The position numbers and the translations under genes are program-made. Under the pieces are notes generated by a model that had not been told where the DNA came from, did not search any database, and saw nothing but the letters and a program-made list of their open reading frames with translations. Below are positions 17,946 through 27,141 of a stretch of 50,230 nt of DNA, in pieces. The DNA is taken from positions 1 to 50,230 of the IMG/VR virus record IMGVR_UViG_3300030012_000996; one strand, 5' to 3'. How positions within the stretch are numbered: the first letter of the stretch is position 1; each line of letters opens with the position of its first letter. Origin of the DNA: a virus.

Positions 17946-18373
17946 GCATTGAACTTAAAATATCCAACCTCAAGGCCTTTAACAAAAAGCTAGAGAAGAA
18001 ACTAGCAGACAATAAGGTCAAAGAGTACGTGACTAGAGGTACAACTATGGTGAAAAACACCGCGCAGAAAAGCATACTTTCAGGCGGTACAGGGACAGTG
18101 TACGAAAAGTACGAGCCCAGAAGAACTCATAGAGCCTCTGCACCCAACCAACCACCAGCAAGCGACACCGGTTTTCTAGCTAGCCAAATAACTATGGAGG
18201 TTACAACAAAAAGCAACGGAACTGTTATAGGCCAGATAATATCCTCTGCGCCCTATTCCAAACATCTTGAGTTCGGAACAGTAAACATGACCGAAAGACC
18301 ATTCATGCAACCGGCTTTGATGCAAAACAAAAGAAAAATACAAGCCATGTTCAAAAAAGGTGTTCTTAAATGA
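17942..18373 (+). CDS. Tail completion protein, HK97 gp10-like
   Basis: With the coupled ATG at 17942 the product is 143 residues. It has an N-terminal helix (LKAFNKKLEKKLADNKV), RTHRASAPNQPPASDTGFLA and the C-terminal SAPYSKHLEFGTVNMTERPF, the usual signature of the gp10 family that acts at the head-tail interface. An upstream in-frame start at 17921 is unlikely because the ATGA overlap at 17942 is the usual coupling in this operon. Confidence 0.85.
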   Translation: MSIELKISNLKAFNKKLEKKLADNKVKEYVTRGTTMVKNTAQKSILSGGTGTVYEKYEPRRTHRASAPNQPPASDTGFLASQITMEVTTKSNGTVIGQIISSAPYSKHLEFGTVNMTERPFMQPALMQNKRKIQAMFKKGVLK

Positions 18374-18771
18374 CAATAGGCCAGTTCCAACTGCAATCAG
18401 CCGTCTATGCAGCACTTAACGTGTCAGCAATCACGTCCACGCTGTCCTGTGGCGTCTATGACGAAGTTATTGAGGGCAACTCCTACCCTTTTATCACATT
18501 AGGCGAAGAAACCGCCATAGACTACAGCACAAACAATCTGGTTGGCGCAGAAACGACCATAAACATACATGTTTGGTCAAGGTACAAAGGATCAAAAGAA
18601 ACTAAAGAAATTCTTGATAAGATTCATGATTTATTGCATGATGTTAACTTAAGTGTTACTGGAGTCAATCTAATTAACCTTAGATTTGAGTACAGCGACA
18701 TTATGAGGGACCCTGACGGGATAACTCGGCACGGTGTCATGAGATTTCGTGCGATTACACTAGGTACTTGA
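18370..18771 (+). CDS. Tail terminator protein (DUF3168-like)
   Basis: A 133-residue protein with LQSAVYAALNVSAITSTLSC, SYPFITLGEET, ETTINIHVWSRYKGSKETKE and LRFEYSDIMRDPDGITRHGV, matching the DUF3168/gp17 tail terminator group. It caps the tail tube at the head-proximal end. The start overlaps the stop of the gp10-like gene (ATGA). It is followed by a possible weak terminator before the tube gene. Confidence 0.85.
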   Translation: MTIGQFQLQSAVYAALNVSAITSTLSCGVYDEVIEGNSYPFITLGEETAIDYSTNNLVGAETTINIHVWSRYKGSKETKEILDKIHDLLHDVNLSVTGVNLINLRFEYSDIMRDPDGITRHGVMRFRAITLGT

Positions 18772-18784
18772 TTAACTACCAAAT

Positions 18785-18818
18785 ACCGAAGTAATACGGT
18801 GGCAGATGCCTTTTTTTT
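18785..18818 (+). terminator. Possible weak terminator or attenuator before tail tube gene
   Basis: A small inverted repeat ACCG (18785-18788) / CGGT (18797-18800) is followed by GGCAGATGCC (18801-18810) and a run of eight T. The T run is good but the stems are short, so termination is probably partial. It may separate neck genes from the strongly expressed tube gene, which has its own ribosome site (AGGAG). Confidence 0.4.
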
Positions 18819-18859
18819 AATTAGGGGATTAACTACCCTCTTTATTTAGGAGAAAAAAT

Positions 18860-19273
18860 ATGGCAGCGCAAAAAGGAAGTGCAATGCTAATGAAAGTCGG
18901 TAACGGTGGCTCACCAGAGACTTTCACAACAATAGCAGGGCTTAGATCAACAAGTCTTTCAGTAAACAACGAATCAGTGGACGTAACGAATAAGGATTCT
19001 TCAGGTAAAAGAACTTTATTAGCAGCGGCAGGGGTTCAATCAATAAGCGTTTCAGGTAGCGGCGTATTCACAGACGGTGCATCAGAAACAACTGTCAAAA
19101 CAAATGCTTTAGCGGACACCCAGAACAACTATCAGTTTTTAGTTCCTGACTTTGGTACTTTTACAGGTGCTTTCCAAGTTACCAATTTAGAGTATGCCGG
19201 AGAACATAACGGTGAGGTAACTTACAGTATGTCCTTTGAATCAGCAGGTGCAATCACTTTCGCAACCGTATAA
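18860..19273 (+). CDS. Major tail tube protein, TP901-1-like
   Basis: A 137-residue tube protein: MLMKVGNGGSPETFTTIAGL, STSLSVNNESVDVTNKDSSG, KRTLLAAAGVQSISVSGSG, and FQVTNLEYAGEHNGEVTYSM. This is the standard pattern of the TP901-1 / GTA major tail family, in which hexamers stack around the tape measure. It has a strong AGGAG site and A-rich leader, as expected for an abundant virion protein. Confidence 0.9.
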   Translation: MAAQKGSAMLMKVGNGGSPETFTTIAGLRSTSLSVNNESVDVTNKDSSGKRTLLAAAGVQSISVSGSGVFTDGASETTVKTNALADTQNNYQFLVPDFGTFTGAFQVTNLEYAGEHNGEVTYSMSFESAGAITFATV

Positions 19274-19277
19274 GATT

Positions 19278-19517
19278 ATGGCTTGGGAACAAGTAAAGGT
19301 TAAAGCCGAAAAACATACTGTTATGGGCATGATTAAAGGCGACGAGCTTGAAATGCCAAACGTATTAATCGGTAAAACCCTAAAAATTGACGGTAAAGAT
19401 GTCTCTATCAAATCACATGTATTAGATGAAAGAGACGATGTTTTAAAAATCACACTTGCAATGGCAAGTCCAAAGAAGGAGAAGTCAGATGACAAACCCA
19501 CTAAAGGGTCAGATTGA
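19278..19517 (+). CDS. Small tail-region protein, 79 aa
   Basis: Begins at the ATG five bases after the tube gene (MAWEQVKVKAEKHTVMGMIK). It is a beta-rich domain (VLIGKTLKIDGKDVSIKSHV) with a Lys/Asp-rich end. I do not recognise the family. An in-frame upstream ATG at 19236 lies inside the tube gene and is less likely. The 3' end overlaps the chaperone gene G by 29 bases, so it is probably co-translated with the tail assembly set. Confidence 0.6.
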   Translation: MAWEQVKVKAEKHTVMGMIKGDELEMPNVLIGKTLKIDGKDVSIKSHVLDERDDVLKITLAMASPKKEKSDDKPTKGSD

Positions 19518-19833
19518 AGTAACATTAGGTTCAGAAACCTATAAATGCAGACTAACTATAGATCATCTAGTAAAGATAGAGGACGAACTTGACGTAGGAG
19601 TTCTTGAGTTAGCACAACAAATCGCCCAGGCAAAAGTGCGCATCAGAACGCTAATAGTTGTTCTCAAATACGCATTACGAGGCGGCGGAAACGATTATGA
19701 CGATAGAAAAGTAGGGCAAATTATATCCGACGTGGGTATAGTTGTTGCTTCTACAGAGGTAGCCAAACTCTTGGTATCTACCTTAAACGACAATGACTCA
19801 GACGAGGAAGATAAAAAAAAAGCTATAGAGTAG
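19489..19833 (+). CDS. Tail assembly chaperone G (GTA gp11-like)
   Basis: The 114-residue protein starts at the ATG after AAGGAGAAG. It has VTLGSETYKCRLTIDHLVKI, ELDVGVLELAQQIAQAKVRI and RTLIVVLKYALRGGG, as in the short tail assembly chaperones of gene transfer agents and related phages that coat the tape measure during tail assembly. It ends in DEEDKKKAIE, where the three Lys codons form a nine-A run (19813-19821) that allows a -1 shift into the T frame. Confidence 0.85.
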   Translation: MTNPLKGQIEVTLGSETYKCRLTIDHLVKIEDELDVGVLELAQQIAQAKVRIRTLIVVLKYALRGGGNDYDDRKVGQIISDVGIVVASTEVAKLLVSTLNDNDSDEEDKKKAIE

Positions 19834-20042
19834 ATGAAGACACGCCACCTATCAACTGGGGAGACTATTACATGATATGTGTTGGCATGATGAACATGAG
19901 GCCTATAGACTTCTGGAATATGTCGCCTAGAGAAATGTATTTAGCTATCAAAGGATTCAAGAGGTTCCACGCTGCTGACGAACAAGAAAAGCCTATGGAT
20001 AGACAAGAGCTGGATAAATTAATGGAGTTATACCCAGACTAA
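19821..20042 (+). CDS. Tail assembly chaperone T, made as a -1 frameshift G-T fusion
   Basis: In the -1 frame relative to G an open frame of 73 codons runs from the slippery A9 to the TAA at 20040-20042. It encodes TPPINWGDYYMICVGMMNMR and IDFWNMSPREMYLAIKGF, the classical T-domain pattern (FWxMSPREM) of GTA-like tail chaperones. Slipping on A AAA AAA and continuing with AGC TAT gives a 184-residue G-T protein (111 + 73). No independent ribosome site is evident. The TAA overlaps the ATG of the tape measure gene, exactly as in lambda-like tail operons. Confidence 0.8.
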   Translation, partial: SYRVDEDTPPINWGDYYMICVGMMNMRPIDFWNMSPREMYLAIKGFKRFHAADEQEKPMDRQELDKLMELYPD

Positions 20043-21952
20043 TGGCTAAGATTGACGACCTAGTAATCCAGATAAAAGCTGATACAAAGCAGTTACAGGC
20101 ACAGCTCAATCAAATTGAGGGCAAGCTAAAGGTTACTGGCAGGGCTGGAAACATGGCATTCGGCGCAGCAGGCGGTGGAATGGCAGCAGGAATGGCAAAA
20201 GCGAGAGTCGGCGCTCTAGCACTTGTCGGTGGTTTATTAGCAGTTGGAAAATCGGTAAGCTCAATAGCAAAAGTTGGAGCGGGCTTTGAAGACTTAAAAG
20301 ATTCTCTGGATCAGGTGTTCGGTAGCGTACAGGCTGGCGACGCAGCCATGAACCAAGTTTTTCAATTTGCCCAGACAACACCATTCCAAATAGAAACTGC
20401 AACTAAAGCATTCATAGCTCTTAAGTCAGCCGGTATTGAACCTAGCATGGATATGCTACAAACCTTTGCAGACACAGCTTCCGTATCAGTAGATCAATTA
20501 GGAACGTTTGAGGCATTAATCAGAGTCGTTCAACGATCTGCCGGTGGTGGTTTAGGTTTAGAAGAATTGAATATGATTGCCGATAGGGGTATTGACGTAT
20601 TTGGTGGACTAAAAGAGGAGCTTGGAAAAGGTAGAGACGAAATAGCAGAGTTCGGTAAAACAGCAGAAGGGGCAAAAGCAATAACAGACGCTTTAGTAAA
20701 AACTCTGGATAAAAGTTTCGGAGGCGCTATGGCCTCTAAAATGGATAACCTTTCAACAAAAACATCTAACATGGTAATTGCATTTAAACAACTAGCAGAC
20801 GAGGTGTTTAAAAGTGGGTTGGGTGACATTCTTAAAGGTCTGACGGACAGGCTTACAGAATTTGCTACAGCGGCAGGCCGTGCCGTTAGGGTTGCGTCTG
20901 GAAGGGCTACCGAAGAAGACATACTCACAGAGATAGGAATTCTTGAAGGGCAGATTGATAATTCAATAAACGCACAAAACATGCTGGGACTGGAAGCAGA
21001 CCCCGATGATAGAAACTTTCTAACTAAACTGCTTTTTGGCGATAAGTCAGTTGAAGAAATGAGGGCTCAGGTCAAGGCCTTTGAAAACATGCTTGAAAGA
21101 ATTAGGGCAGCTAAAGCCAGAGAGGCTAAAGAGGGCGGAAAAAAGGAAGGCGGAAAAACCGTAGCGTTTGACGCTTCAAGCGTAGAAGGACTGATTGATT
21201 TCCAAGCAGAGTTCAAGAAACTTGTAGAGGACTCTGTACCGGAAACCGTGAAGCTAGGAAACCAGATAGAGTACATACAAAGTCTTATGGCGACAGCGGA
21301 CAAAGCCAAGCTAAAGGGCATAATGGCTTTTCTAGGAGTAGAGAGTGTGGACGAAATGCAGGTTATTGTAGATCACCTGCAAAAACTACAGGACGAGTTA
21401 GATGAAACGGCAACATTCAGTAGTGAAATGCAAACAGCTATTATTAGTGCATCACAGGCATTTACATCTGACTTCGTGCAATCTCTCATGGACGGTGAAA
21501 ACGCGTTAGACAGTTTCAAAAACTTCGCTAAGAATATAGTCAATCAGATTATTACAATTTTCCTACAAATGGCGGTTGTCAATGAAATATTGAATAACGT
21601 CTTTAATCTCACTGGAACCAATAATGCGTTGCCTACATTTAGTAATACAAAAAAAGGCGCAGGCGGTAGTTCAGCGTATCAAGGTCAAGCAATGATTGTA
21701 GGTGAGCGTGGTCCTGAATTATTTGTTCCACACAGTAACGGCAATATACTGAACAACATGAACACTAAAAACGCTATGGGTGGTGCGCCTATCATAGTAA
21801 ACCAGTCAGTCAACTTCGCTACCGGCGTAGTGCCTACAGTAAGAGCAGAGGTTGTGAAAATGATGCCCCAGATAGCGGACGTAACGAAAGGTGCGGTAGC
21901 GGAAGCTGCTATGCGTGGCGGAAACTTTAGAAGAGCGTTGCAAGGTGGCTAA
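20042..21952 (+). CDS. Tail tape measure protein, 636 aa
   Basis: Sets tail length and passes into the host with DNA. Coiled N-terminus (DLVIQIKADTKQLQAQLNQI), glycine-rich hydrophobic stretch at about 40-75, the tape-measure core (FEDLKDSLDQVFGSVQAGDA, FQFAQTTPFQIETATKAFIA, LEELNMIADRGIDVFGGLKE), a Lys/Glu-rich middle, a hydrophobic segment near 500-525, and the C-terminal motif GQAMIVGERGPELFVPHSNG. At the usual 1.5 angstrom per residue the tail would be near 95 nm. Its start overlaps the T stop (TAATG). Confidence 0.9.
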   Translation: MAKIDDLVIQIKADTKQLQAQLNQIEGKLKVTGRAGNMAFGAAGGGMAAGMAKARVGALALVGGLLAVGKSVSSIAKVGAGFEDLKDSLDQVFGSVQAGDAAMNQVFQFAQTTPFQIETATKAFIALKSAGIEPSMDMLQTFADTASVSVDQLGTFEALIRVVQRSAGGGLGLEELNMIADRGIDVFGGLKEELGKGRDEIAEFGKTAEGAKAITDALVKTLDKSFGGAMASKMDNLSTKTSNMVIAFKQLADEVFKSGLGDILKGLTDRLTEFATAAGRAVRVASGRATEEDILTEIGILEGQIDNSINAQNMLGLEADPDDRNFLTKLLFGDKSVEEMRAQVKAFENMLERIRAAKAREAKEGGKKEGGKTVAFDASSVEGLIDFQAEFKKLVEDSVPETVKLGNQIEYIQSLMATADKAKLKGIMAFLGVESVDEMQVIVDHLQKLQDELDETATFSSEMQTAIISASQAFTSDFVQSLMDGENALDSFKNFAKNIVNQIITIFLQMAVVNEILNNVFNLTGTNNALPTFSNTKKGAGGSSAYQGQAMIVGERGPELFVPHSNGNILNNMNTKNAMGGAPIIVNQSVNFATGVVPTVRAEVVKMMPQIADVTKGAVAEAAMRGGNFRRALQGG

Positions 21953-22814
21953 GTTAATATCAATGCCTACAAGCCCAAACTTCATAAGAAGTGATTGGTC
22001 TCTTGTCAGAACTGTGGGAACAACAGTAAGCCCATTTACCGGGAAGACTAAAACCCAAGAGTTTGACGGAGTTTACTGGACTGCAGACGTTGCTTTACCG
22101 CCGATGAGAAGATCGCAGGCCGTTGAATGGCAGTCATTTCTTTTGGAACTTAACGGAACCGTGAATCATTTTAAGTTTGCAGACCCTGACGCATTAACAA
22201 ACACAGGCACATACAGTACGGGCTTTTTGACATCTGAACTTAGAACAAACGAAAGTTCAGTAACGCTTTCTTTTAGCAATCAAACTATAACTGCAGGTGC
22301 ATCTACATTTAGTGGTGCAAAAGAGGGAGATTTTATAGTTGTTACAGGTGCAACCAATGAAGATAACAACGGTACACATAAAATAACAACAGTTACTAGC
22401 AATACGGTTGTCGTAACATCTAGTACGTTCACTACGGAGTCAAACACCGCTAGTTGCAAGGTAAGAACCAATGTCAAGGGTGCTACTGGATTATCACTCC
22501 TGGCTTCAACAAATGCTGCTACAGGGACAATTAAAAAAGGAGACTATTTAAGCATTCAGTCTGCTGCCAGTTCCACAGGAACGCCTGCGCAGTTAGTTAT
22601 GGTGACGGAAGACGCAACCGCAACCGCTGATAGCGGTAAAGACTTCTACGGTGTAGCTATACAACCAAAATTAAGGTCGGACCTTGCTACAGGACATTAC
22701 GCAGTATTTACAAACCCAAAAGGGACATTTAGGCTCACATCTAATGAGGTTAGTTGGTCAGCAGACCGAATATCAAACTATGGCATTAGCTTTTCTTGTA
22801 TTGAGGTAATCTAA
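21945..22814 (+). CDS. Minor/distal tail protein
   Basis: The most likely start is GTG at 21945 (VAKLISMPTSPNF), overlapping the tape measure stop by eight bases; the ATG at 21963 is an alternative. The N-terminal 80 residues carry MPTSPNFIRSDWSLVRTVG, QEFDGVYWTADVALPPMRRS and NHFKFADPDA, a pattern seen in tail proteins encoded just after short tape measures. A beta-rich insert with Thr/Asn-rich sequence lies at about 100-180. It probably forms the distal tail ring or hub adaptor. Confidence 0.7.
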   Translation: MAKLISMPTSPNFIRSDWSLVRTVGTTVSPFTGKTKTQEFDGVYWTADVALPPMRRSQAVEWQSFLLELNGTVNHFKFADPDALTNTGTYSTGFLTSELRTNESSVTLSFSNQTITAGASTFSGAKEGDFIVVTGATNEDNNGTHKITTVTSNTVVVTSSTFTTESNTASCKVRTNVKGATGLSLLASTNAATGTIKKGDYLSIQSAASSTGTPAQLVMVTEDATATADSGKDFYGVAIQPKLRSDLATGHYAVFTNPKGTFRLTSNEVSWSADRISNYGISFSCIEVI

Positions 22815-23456
22815 GTGGCTACTAGACAAGGACTAGATAGCTCTATAGTAAATCGTCTAGGAGCAGACGAACAAGCTCTATTCTTTGCCGTCAAAGCAGA
22901 ATTTGACACAGATGACATTAGGGTATGGTCAGGCATAGACGATATTACAATCAGTTCAGAAACATACACCGGTGCAGGAACACTTCTAAACGTAAGCAAC
23001 ACAGAGGACAACCTTGAATTAAAGTCTAACGGCGTAGTAGTCGCTTTGTCCGGCATGGACGCTACTGTAGTAAACATGGCTCTTACGGAAAACTATCAAA
23101 ACAGACCTATTACTATATTCATGGGATATGTAATGGGTGGGACAAACGAGGTCGCAGGAACGCTTACTTTGTTCAAGGGTAGAATGACTAGCCTTGTGAT
23201 AAACGACACTCCTGAAGGCTCCACAGTGACCATAGACGCGGAAAATAGACTGGTTGACCTTGATAGGCCTTCTAACCTTAGATACACGAAGGAATCCCAA
23301 AACTTTCTTTTTTCTGGCGATACTGGGTTTAATCGCGTTGCATCGCTGCAAGACAAACAGATTAATTGGGGTAAGACATCTAGTGGACCTGGCGGAGGCG
23401 GTTCTGGCAGCGGTCAACATGAATACCAAGACAGCTACAGAAACATAGGCAAATGA
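22815..23456 (+). CDS. Tail-tip protein, DUF2163-like
   Basis: A GTG start directly after the previous stop. The 213-residue product has SETYTGAGTLLNVSNTEDNL, ELKSNGVVVALSGMD, RPITIFMGYVMGG and PEGSTVTIDAENRLVDLDRP, matching the GTA gp13-like DUF2163 proteins of the tail tip, and ends in a Gly/Ser-rich tail. It is followed by the cysteine-peptidase-like gene and then the central tip protein, the conserved GTA order. Confidence 0.8.
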   Translation: MATRQGLDSSIVNRLGADEQALFFAVKAEFDTDDIRVWSGIDDITISSETYTGAGTLLNVSNTEDNLELKSNGVVVALSGMDATVVNMALTENYQNRPITIFMGYVMGGTNEVAGTLTLFKGRMTSLVINDTPEGSTVTIDAENRLVDLDRPSNLRYTKESQNFLFSGDTGFNRVASLQDKQINWGKTSSGPGGGGSGSGQHEYQDSYRNIGK

Positions 23457-23866
23457 AAAAACTACCTAATTGGCAAGCTATGTTTGACTCCTTCGTAAAA
23501 CACAATAACTTTCCTTTTGAATGGGGAAGAAACGATTGTTGCAAATTCAGCAACGCAGTCATTAAACAAATAACAGGTCAGGATTTAATACCACAACAAT
23601 TAAAGTGGCATGATGAGGAAAGCGCCTTAAAAGCGATAAAATCTTACGGCGGTAATTTGGAAAATAGTATTGAAAAAGCATGCAACGAAAAAGACGTGGG
23701 CGAAATAAACAAAGCATTTATGACGTGTGGTGATTTAGTTTTATATAGCCAGAACGGATCGGTTTTAGTGGGTATGTGCAACGGCTTCGGAATACTAACA
23801 CCTACAGACGACGGCATAGGCGTAGTTGATTGTGATACTGCTTACAGGGTTTGGAGATTTGATTAA
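23453..23866 (+). CDS. NlpC/P60-like tail-tip peptidase (DUF6950-like), 137 aa
   Basis: The pattern WQAMFDSFVKHNNFPFEWGR-NDCCKF carries the candidate nucleophile Cys in NDC, then CGDLVLYS and VGMCNGFGIL. This is the DUF6950/NlpC-type fold found at the same place in GTA-like tails, thought to cut peptidoglycan during entry. The second catalytic residue is not obvious to me, so the enzyme may be degenerate. It overlaps both neighbours (ATGA-type at 23453 and TAATG at 23866). Confidence 0.7.
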   Translation: MKKLPNWQAMFDSFVKHNNFPFEWGRNDCCKFSNAVIKQITGQDLIPQQLKWHDEESALKAIKSYGGNLENSIEKACNEKDVGEINKAFMTCGDLVLYSQNGSVLVGMCNGFGILTPTDDGIGVVDCDTAYRVWRFD

Positions 23867-26800
23867 TGGCTAAACAGATAAAACAAGCTCTGATTGCTGC
23901 GGTAATTGTTTTCGGCGGAGCACTGTTGGCTGGAGCCAGTGTAGGTGCATTCGGCACCTTTGCTATGGGAACAGCGGCAACAATGGCAACGCTTACCTTT
24001 GCTACTACCTTACTGGGCAGCGTTATAGGCAAAATGACCTCAAAGGGTATTGATGCATCTGGTGGAAACTTTGGAACTAAATTTGCTACTAGAGCGCCCT
24101 TAGCGCCTAGACAGATTGTTTACGGCGAGTGTCGTGTTGGTGGAACGATTGTGCATATGGAAACAGCAGGTACAGACAATCATATGCTGCACATGATAGT
24201 AGCAGTAGCAGGACATGAAATTGAGTCTATAGAAACGGTACGATTGAATGACATAGATTTAACTACAACTACTAGCACAATAAATGGTGAAACTGTACAC
24301 GAAGTAACTAGTCCTGCATTTGTAAATACAGAAAACGGCTTTGCTTTCACTAGCGGTAGGCTTATTAGATTCACCAAACATCTAGGAGCAGATGATCAGG
24401 CGGCAGATAATTTCGCAATACAGTCATTAGCAGGAACGAGCGGCTCAATAACAAGCACTGATAGATTTAGAGGAGTTGCCTATGTTTACATGCAACTTGT
24501 ATTTGACGCTGAAAAGTTTGGTGGTGGTTTGCCTGGAATATCATTCATCGTAAAAGGAAAAAATGTTTATGACCCGAGAACTGGCGCAAATGCAACAACA
24601 GACTTACAAAGGTCTAACCCGGCTCTTATCATAAGAGATTACCTTACCGACACACAGTACGGCCTAAAGGCAACGGCTTCAGAGATAAATGATACTACAA
24701 ATGCAGGTGGCATAGCCTCTGCAGCAAACACATGTGATCAGCAAGTAACCTTATCCGACGGCTCTACGCAGGAGAGAAGATATACAGCTAACGGATTTAC
24801 TAATTTCAGTGCTGACGGAAACGGCGTGCTTGAATCGGTACTTAGCTCTATGGCAGGAAAGATGTCTTATGTTAACGGTCAGTTCACAGTTTTTGCAGGC
24901 GCATCACAAACACCCAGCATAACCATTACTGATGACGATTTATTGCAGCCAATATCGGTTTCAACAAATTCTAGCTCTGGTGATTTATATAATTCAGTAA
25001 AGCCTATGTATGTAGATGCGTCACTTAACTTTACATCAACAGATGCAGAGGTTTATCAGGATTCAACATTCTTGAACGCAGACACTCCGAGCGGAGAGAG
25101 TTCAGCGAATTACGTTAAACAAATGGAAACACAGTTGCCTTTCACTGTTACAGACACTATGGCGCAAAGATTAGGGCGCATAGCTTTGAAAAGTCAGAGA
25201 CAGACAACATCACTAACTGCTTTAGTTAGCTTAAAGTTTATGAGGCTACAGCCTAACGACTGGGTATATTTAACAAACGAAAGATTAAGCTACTCACAAA
25301 AAACCTTTGAAGTTTTATCAACAAACATGGAAGTCATACAAGACGGAGACGTAAATGTATTGGCTGCAAGATTAGAATTAAAAGAGGTAGAAGCTGCAGT
25401 ATTCAATTTCGCAACGAATGACTACACAACAGGTCAGGCCGAGGGTTCGGACGTATCTACAGGAGATTATTCTGTAACAGCGCCTACAAACCTTTCACTA
25501 GCGCAGCAAAACGCCGTTGACGGAACCACGAGCAAGGTTGACATACTTGTTTCCTGGACTAACAACGCAAGTGATAAGGTAACACTAACAGAGATCACTT
25601 ATAAGCTAAGCACCGATAGCAACTACACATCTGACTTCACAGCAGGCAAGGGCGTAACGAAGGCTTCCATACCGAATGTCGTTGTTGGCAAAACCTACAA
25701 CGTCAAGATAAGGCACATAGATGTAAACGGTGTTGCTAGTGATTACACAAGTGCAGTCAATATTACTATAGCTGCAGCTAGTTCTGCGCCTTCAACACCC
25801 TCAAATCTATCGGCATCATCAAGCAAAGGGCAGATATTGGTTTCATGGACTAACCCTAACAACAGCGATTTAAGAGCCGTAAAGGTTTATAGAAAGACAT
25901 CTAACTCTACGCCTACTAACGATGATGACTTAGTAGATACGGTTGCTGGTGAGCCAAATGCCGTTACGACAACAATTTTCGGTGACCAGGACGGGCTTAC
26001 CGCAGGCACTACCTATTATTTTTGGGTAAGGGCAATCAATCATTCAGGACAGCACTCGTCATTTAGCAGTTCAGTAAATGGTAACTTTGCTGCAGCAGGT
26101 GTAGCAGACGGCGCAATAACAACTCTTAAATTAGCAGCAAACGCTGTTACGCAAGCCAAGATTGCAGTTGATGCTATACAAGGATCGGTTATAGCTGCAG
26201 GAGCAATAGTAGAAAGCAAAATAGGAACAGATGCAGTCACCACTGCAAAAATAGCAGACGATGCTGTTACCAATGCACTTATAGCGACTGATGCAGTAAA
26301 TCAAGACTCTATTGCAGCTAATTCAGTGACGGCATCAGAAATAGTTGCTGGAACCATAACCGCAAGTGAGATTGCATCAAACGCTATAACAACGGCAAAA
26401 ATTAATGCAGGCGCAGTGAATACAGACAAGCTCGCAGCAAACGCAGTGACGGCTGCAAAAATTACCGCTAACACTATTACGGCATCACAAATAGCAGCAG
26501 GAACTATTACGGCAACGGAAATAGCATCAAATGCTGTTACTACAGACAAGCTAAACGCAGACGCTGTAACGGCAGCGAAGATAACAGCTGGAACTATTAC
26601 GGCTACAGAGATAGCAAGTAATACGATTACAGCAGATAGAATTAATGTAACTGACTTAGCTCTTAACTTTGAGGCTGCTACAGTATCAGGTGCAACAATA
26701 GGTAGTTGGAACAACAATACAATGCGATTGCTTAAAGTTGCGGATATAGGTACTGCAACAGGAATATATCACATCATGTGTCGTGTTTTCGGTGGTACTG

Positions 26801-27141
26801 GTCAGGTCAAAACGCTTTCAGTTGTTGTAGGTGACGGAACATACGGTAGTGGCGCTAGTTTTGAGCTAAGAAATGATTTTTCCTACAGCAACGCAGCATT
26901 CGCTACTGATTTGATAATACAAGATCAAGGTTACGCACAATTTAACTCCGGGCAATCACAACACTGGTCTGGGGTAGATAGATTTGACTCAACATATAAA
27001 ATGGTACAAAAAGATATAATTGTTAGGAAAGTAAGCGATACAAGCAGAACACTTAAGCTATTTATTCTTGCACAAGGCGACGGCAACAGTAGACAGCTAT
27101 CAAATGTTCAATACGGTTATTACAGATTCACAGAAATATAA
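23866..27141 (+). CDS. Central tail-tip protein (gpJ-like) with FN3 domains and fibre repeats
   Basis: A 1091-residue host-attachment hub. A hydrophobic N-terminal helix (residues 6-50) is followed by RAPLAPRQIVYGECRVGGTI and HMIVAVAGHEIESIETVRLN, the usual tail-tip core. Two fibronectin-III-like domains lie at about 540-725 (VDILVSWTNNASDKVTLTEI; ILVSWTNPNNSDLRAVKVYR). Residues 750-930 are alternating units of the type NAVTAAKITANTITASQIAA and AGTITATEIASN, a beta-helical spacer, and the C-terminal domain is beta-rich. The spacer type is shared with the fibre at 12684. Confidence 0.85.
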   Translation: MAKQIKQALIAAVIVFGGALLAGASVGAFGTFAMGTAATMATLTFATTLLGSVIGKMTSKGIDASGGNFGTKFATRAPLAPRQIVYGECRVGGTIVHMETAGTDNHMLHMIVAVAGHEIESIETVRLNDIDLTTTTSTINGETVHEVTSPAFVNTENGFAFTSGRLIRFTKHLGADDQAADNFAIQSLAGTSGSITSTDRFRGVAYVYMQLVFDAEKFGGGLPGISFIVKGKNVYDPRTGANATTDLQRSNPALIIRDYLTDTQYGLKATASEINDTTNAGGIASAANTCDQQVTLSDGSTQERRYTANGFTNFSADGNGVLESVLSSMAGKMSYVNGQFTVFAGASQTPSITITDDDLLQPISVSTNSSSGDLYNSVKPMYVDASLNFTSTDAEVYQDSTFLNADTPSGESSANYVKQMETQLPFTVTDTMAQRLGRIALKSQRQTTSLTALVSLKFMRLQPNDWVYLTNERLSYSQKTFEVLSTNMEVIQDGDVNVLAARLELKEVEAAVFNFATNDYTTGQAEGSDVSTGDYSVTAPTNLSLAQQNAVDGTTSKVDILVSWTNNASDKVTLTEITYKLSTDSNYTSDFTAGKGVTKASIPNVVVGKTYNVKIRHIDVNGVASDYTSAVNITIAAASSAPSTPSNLSASSSKGQILVSWTNPNNSDLRAVKVYRKTSNSTPTNDDDLVDTVAGEPNAVTTTIFGDQDGLTAGTTYYFWVRAINHSGQHSSFSSSVNGNFAAAGVADGAITTLKLAANAVTQAKIAVDAIQGSVIAAGAIVESKIGTDAVTTAKIADDAVTNALIATDAVNQDSIAANSVTASEIVAGTITASEIASNAITTAKINAGAVNTDKLAANAVTAAKITANTITASQIAAGTITATEIASNAVTTDKLNADAVTAAKITAGTITATEIASNTITADRINVTDLALNFEAATVSGATIGSWNNNTMRLLKVADIGTATGIYHIMCRVFGGTGQVKTLSVVVGDGTYGSGASFELRNDFSYSNAAFATDLIIQDQGYAQFNSGQSQHWSGVDRFDSTYKMVQKDIIVRKVSDTSRTLKLFILAQGDGNSRQLSNVQYGYYRFTEI

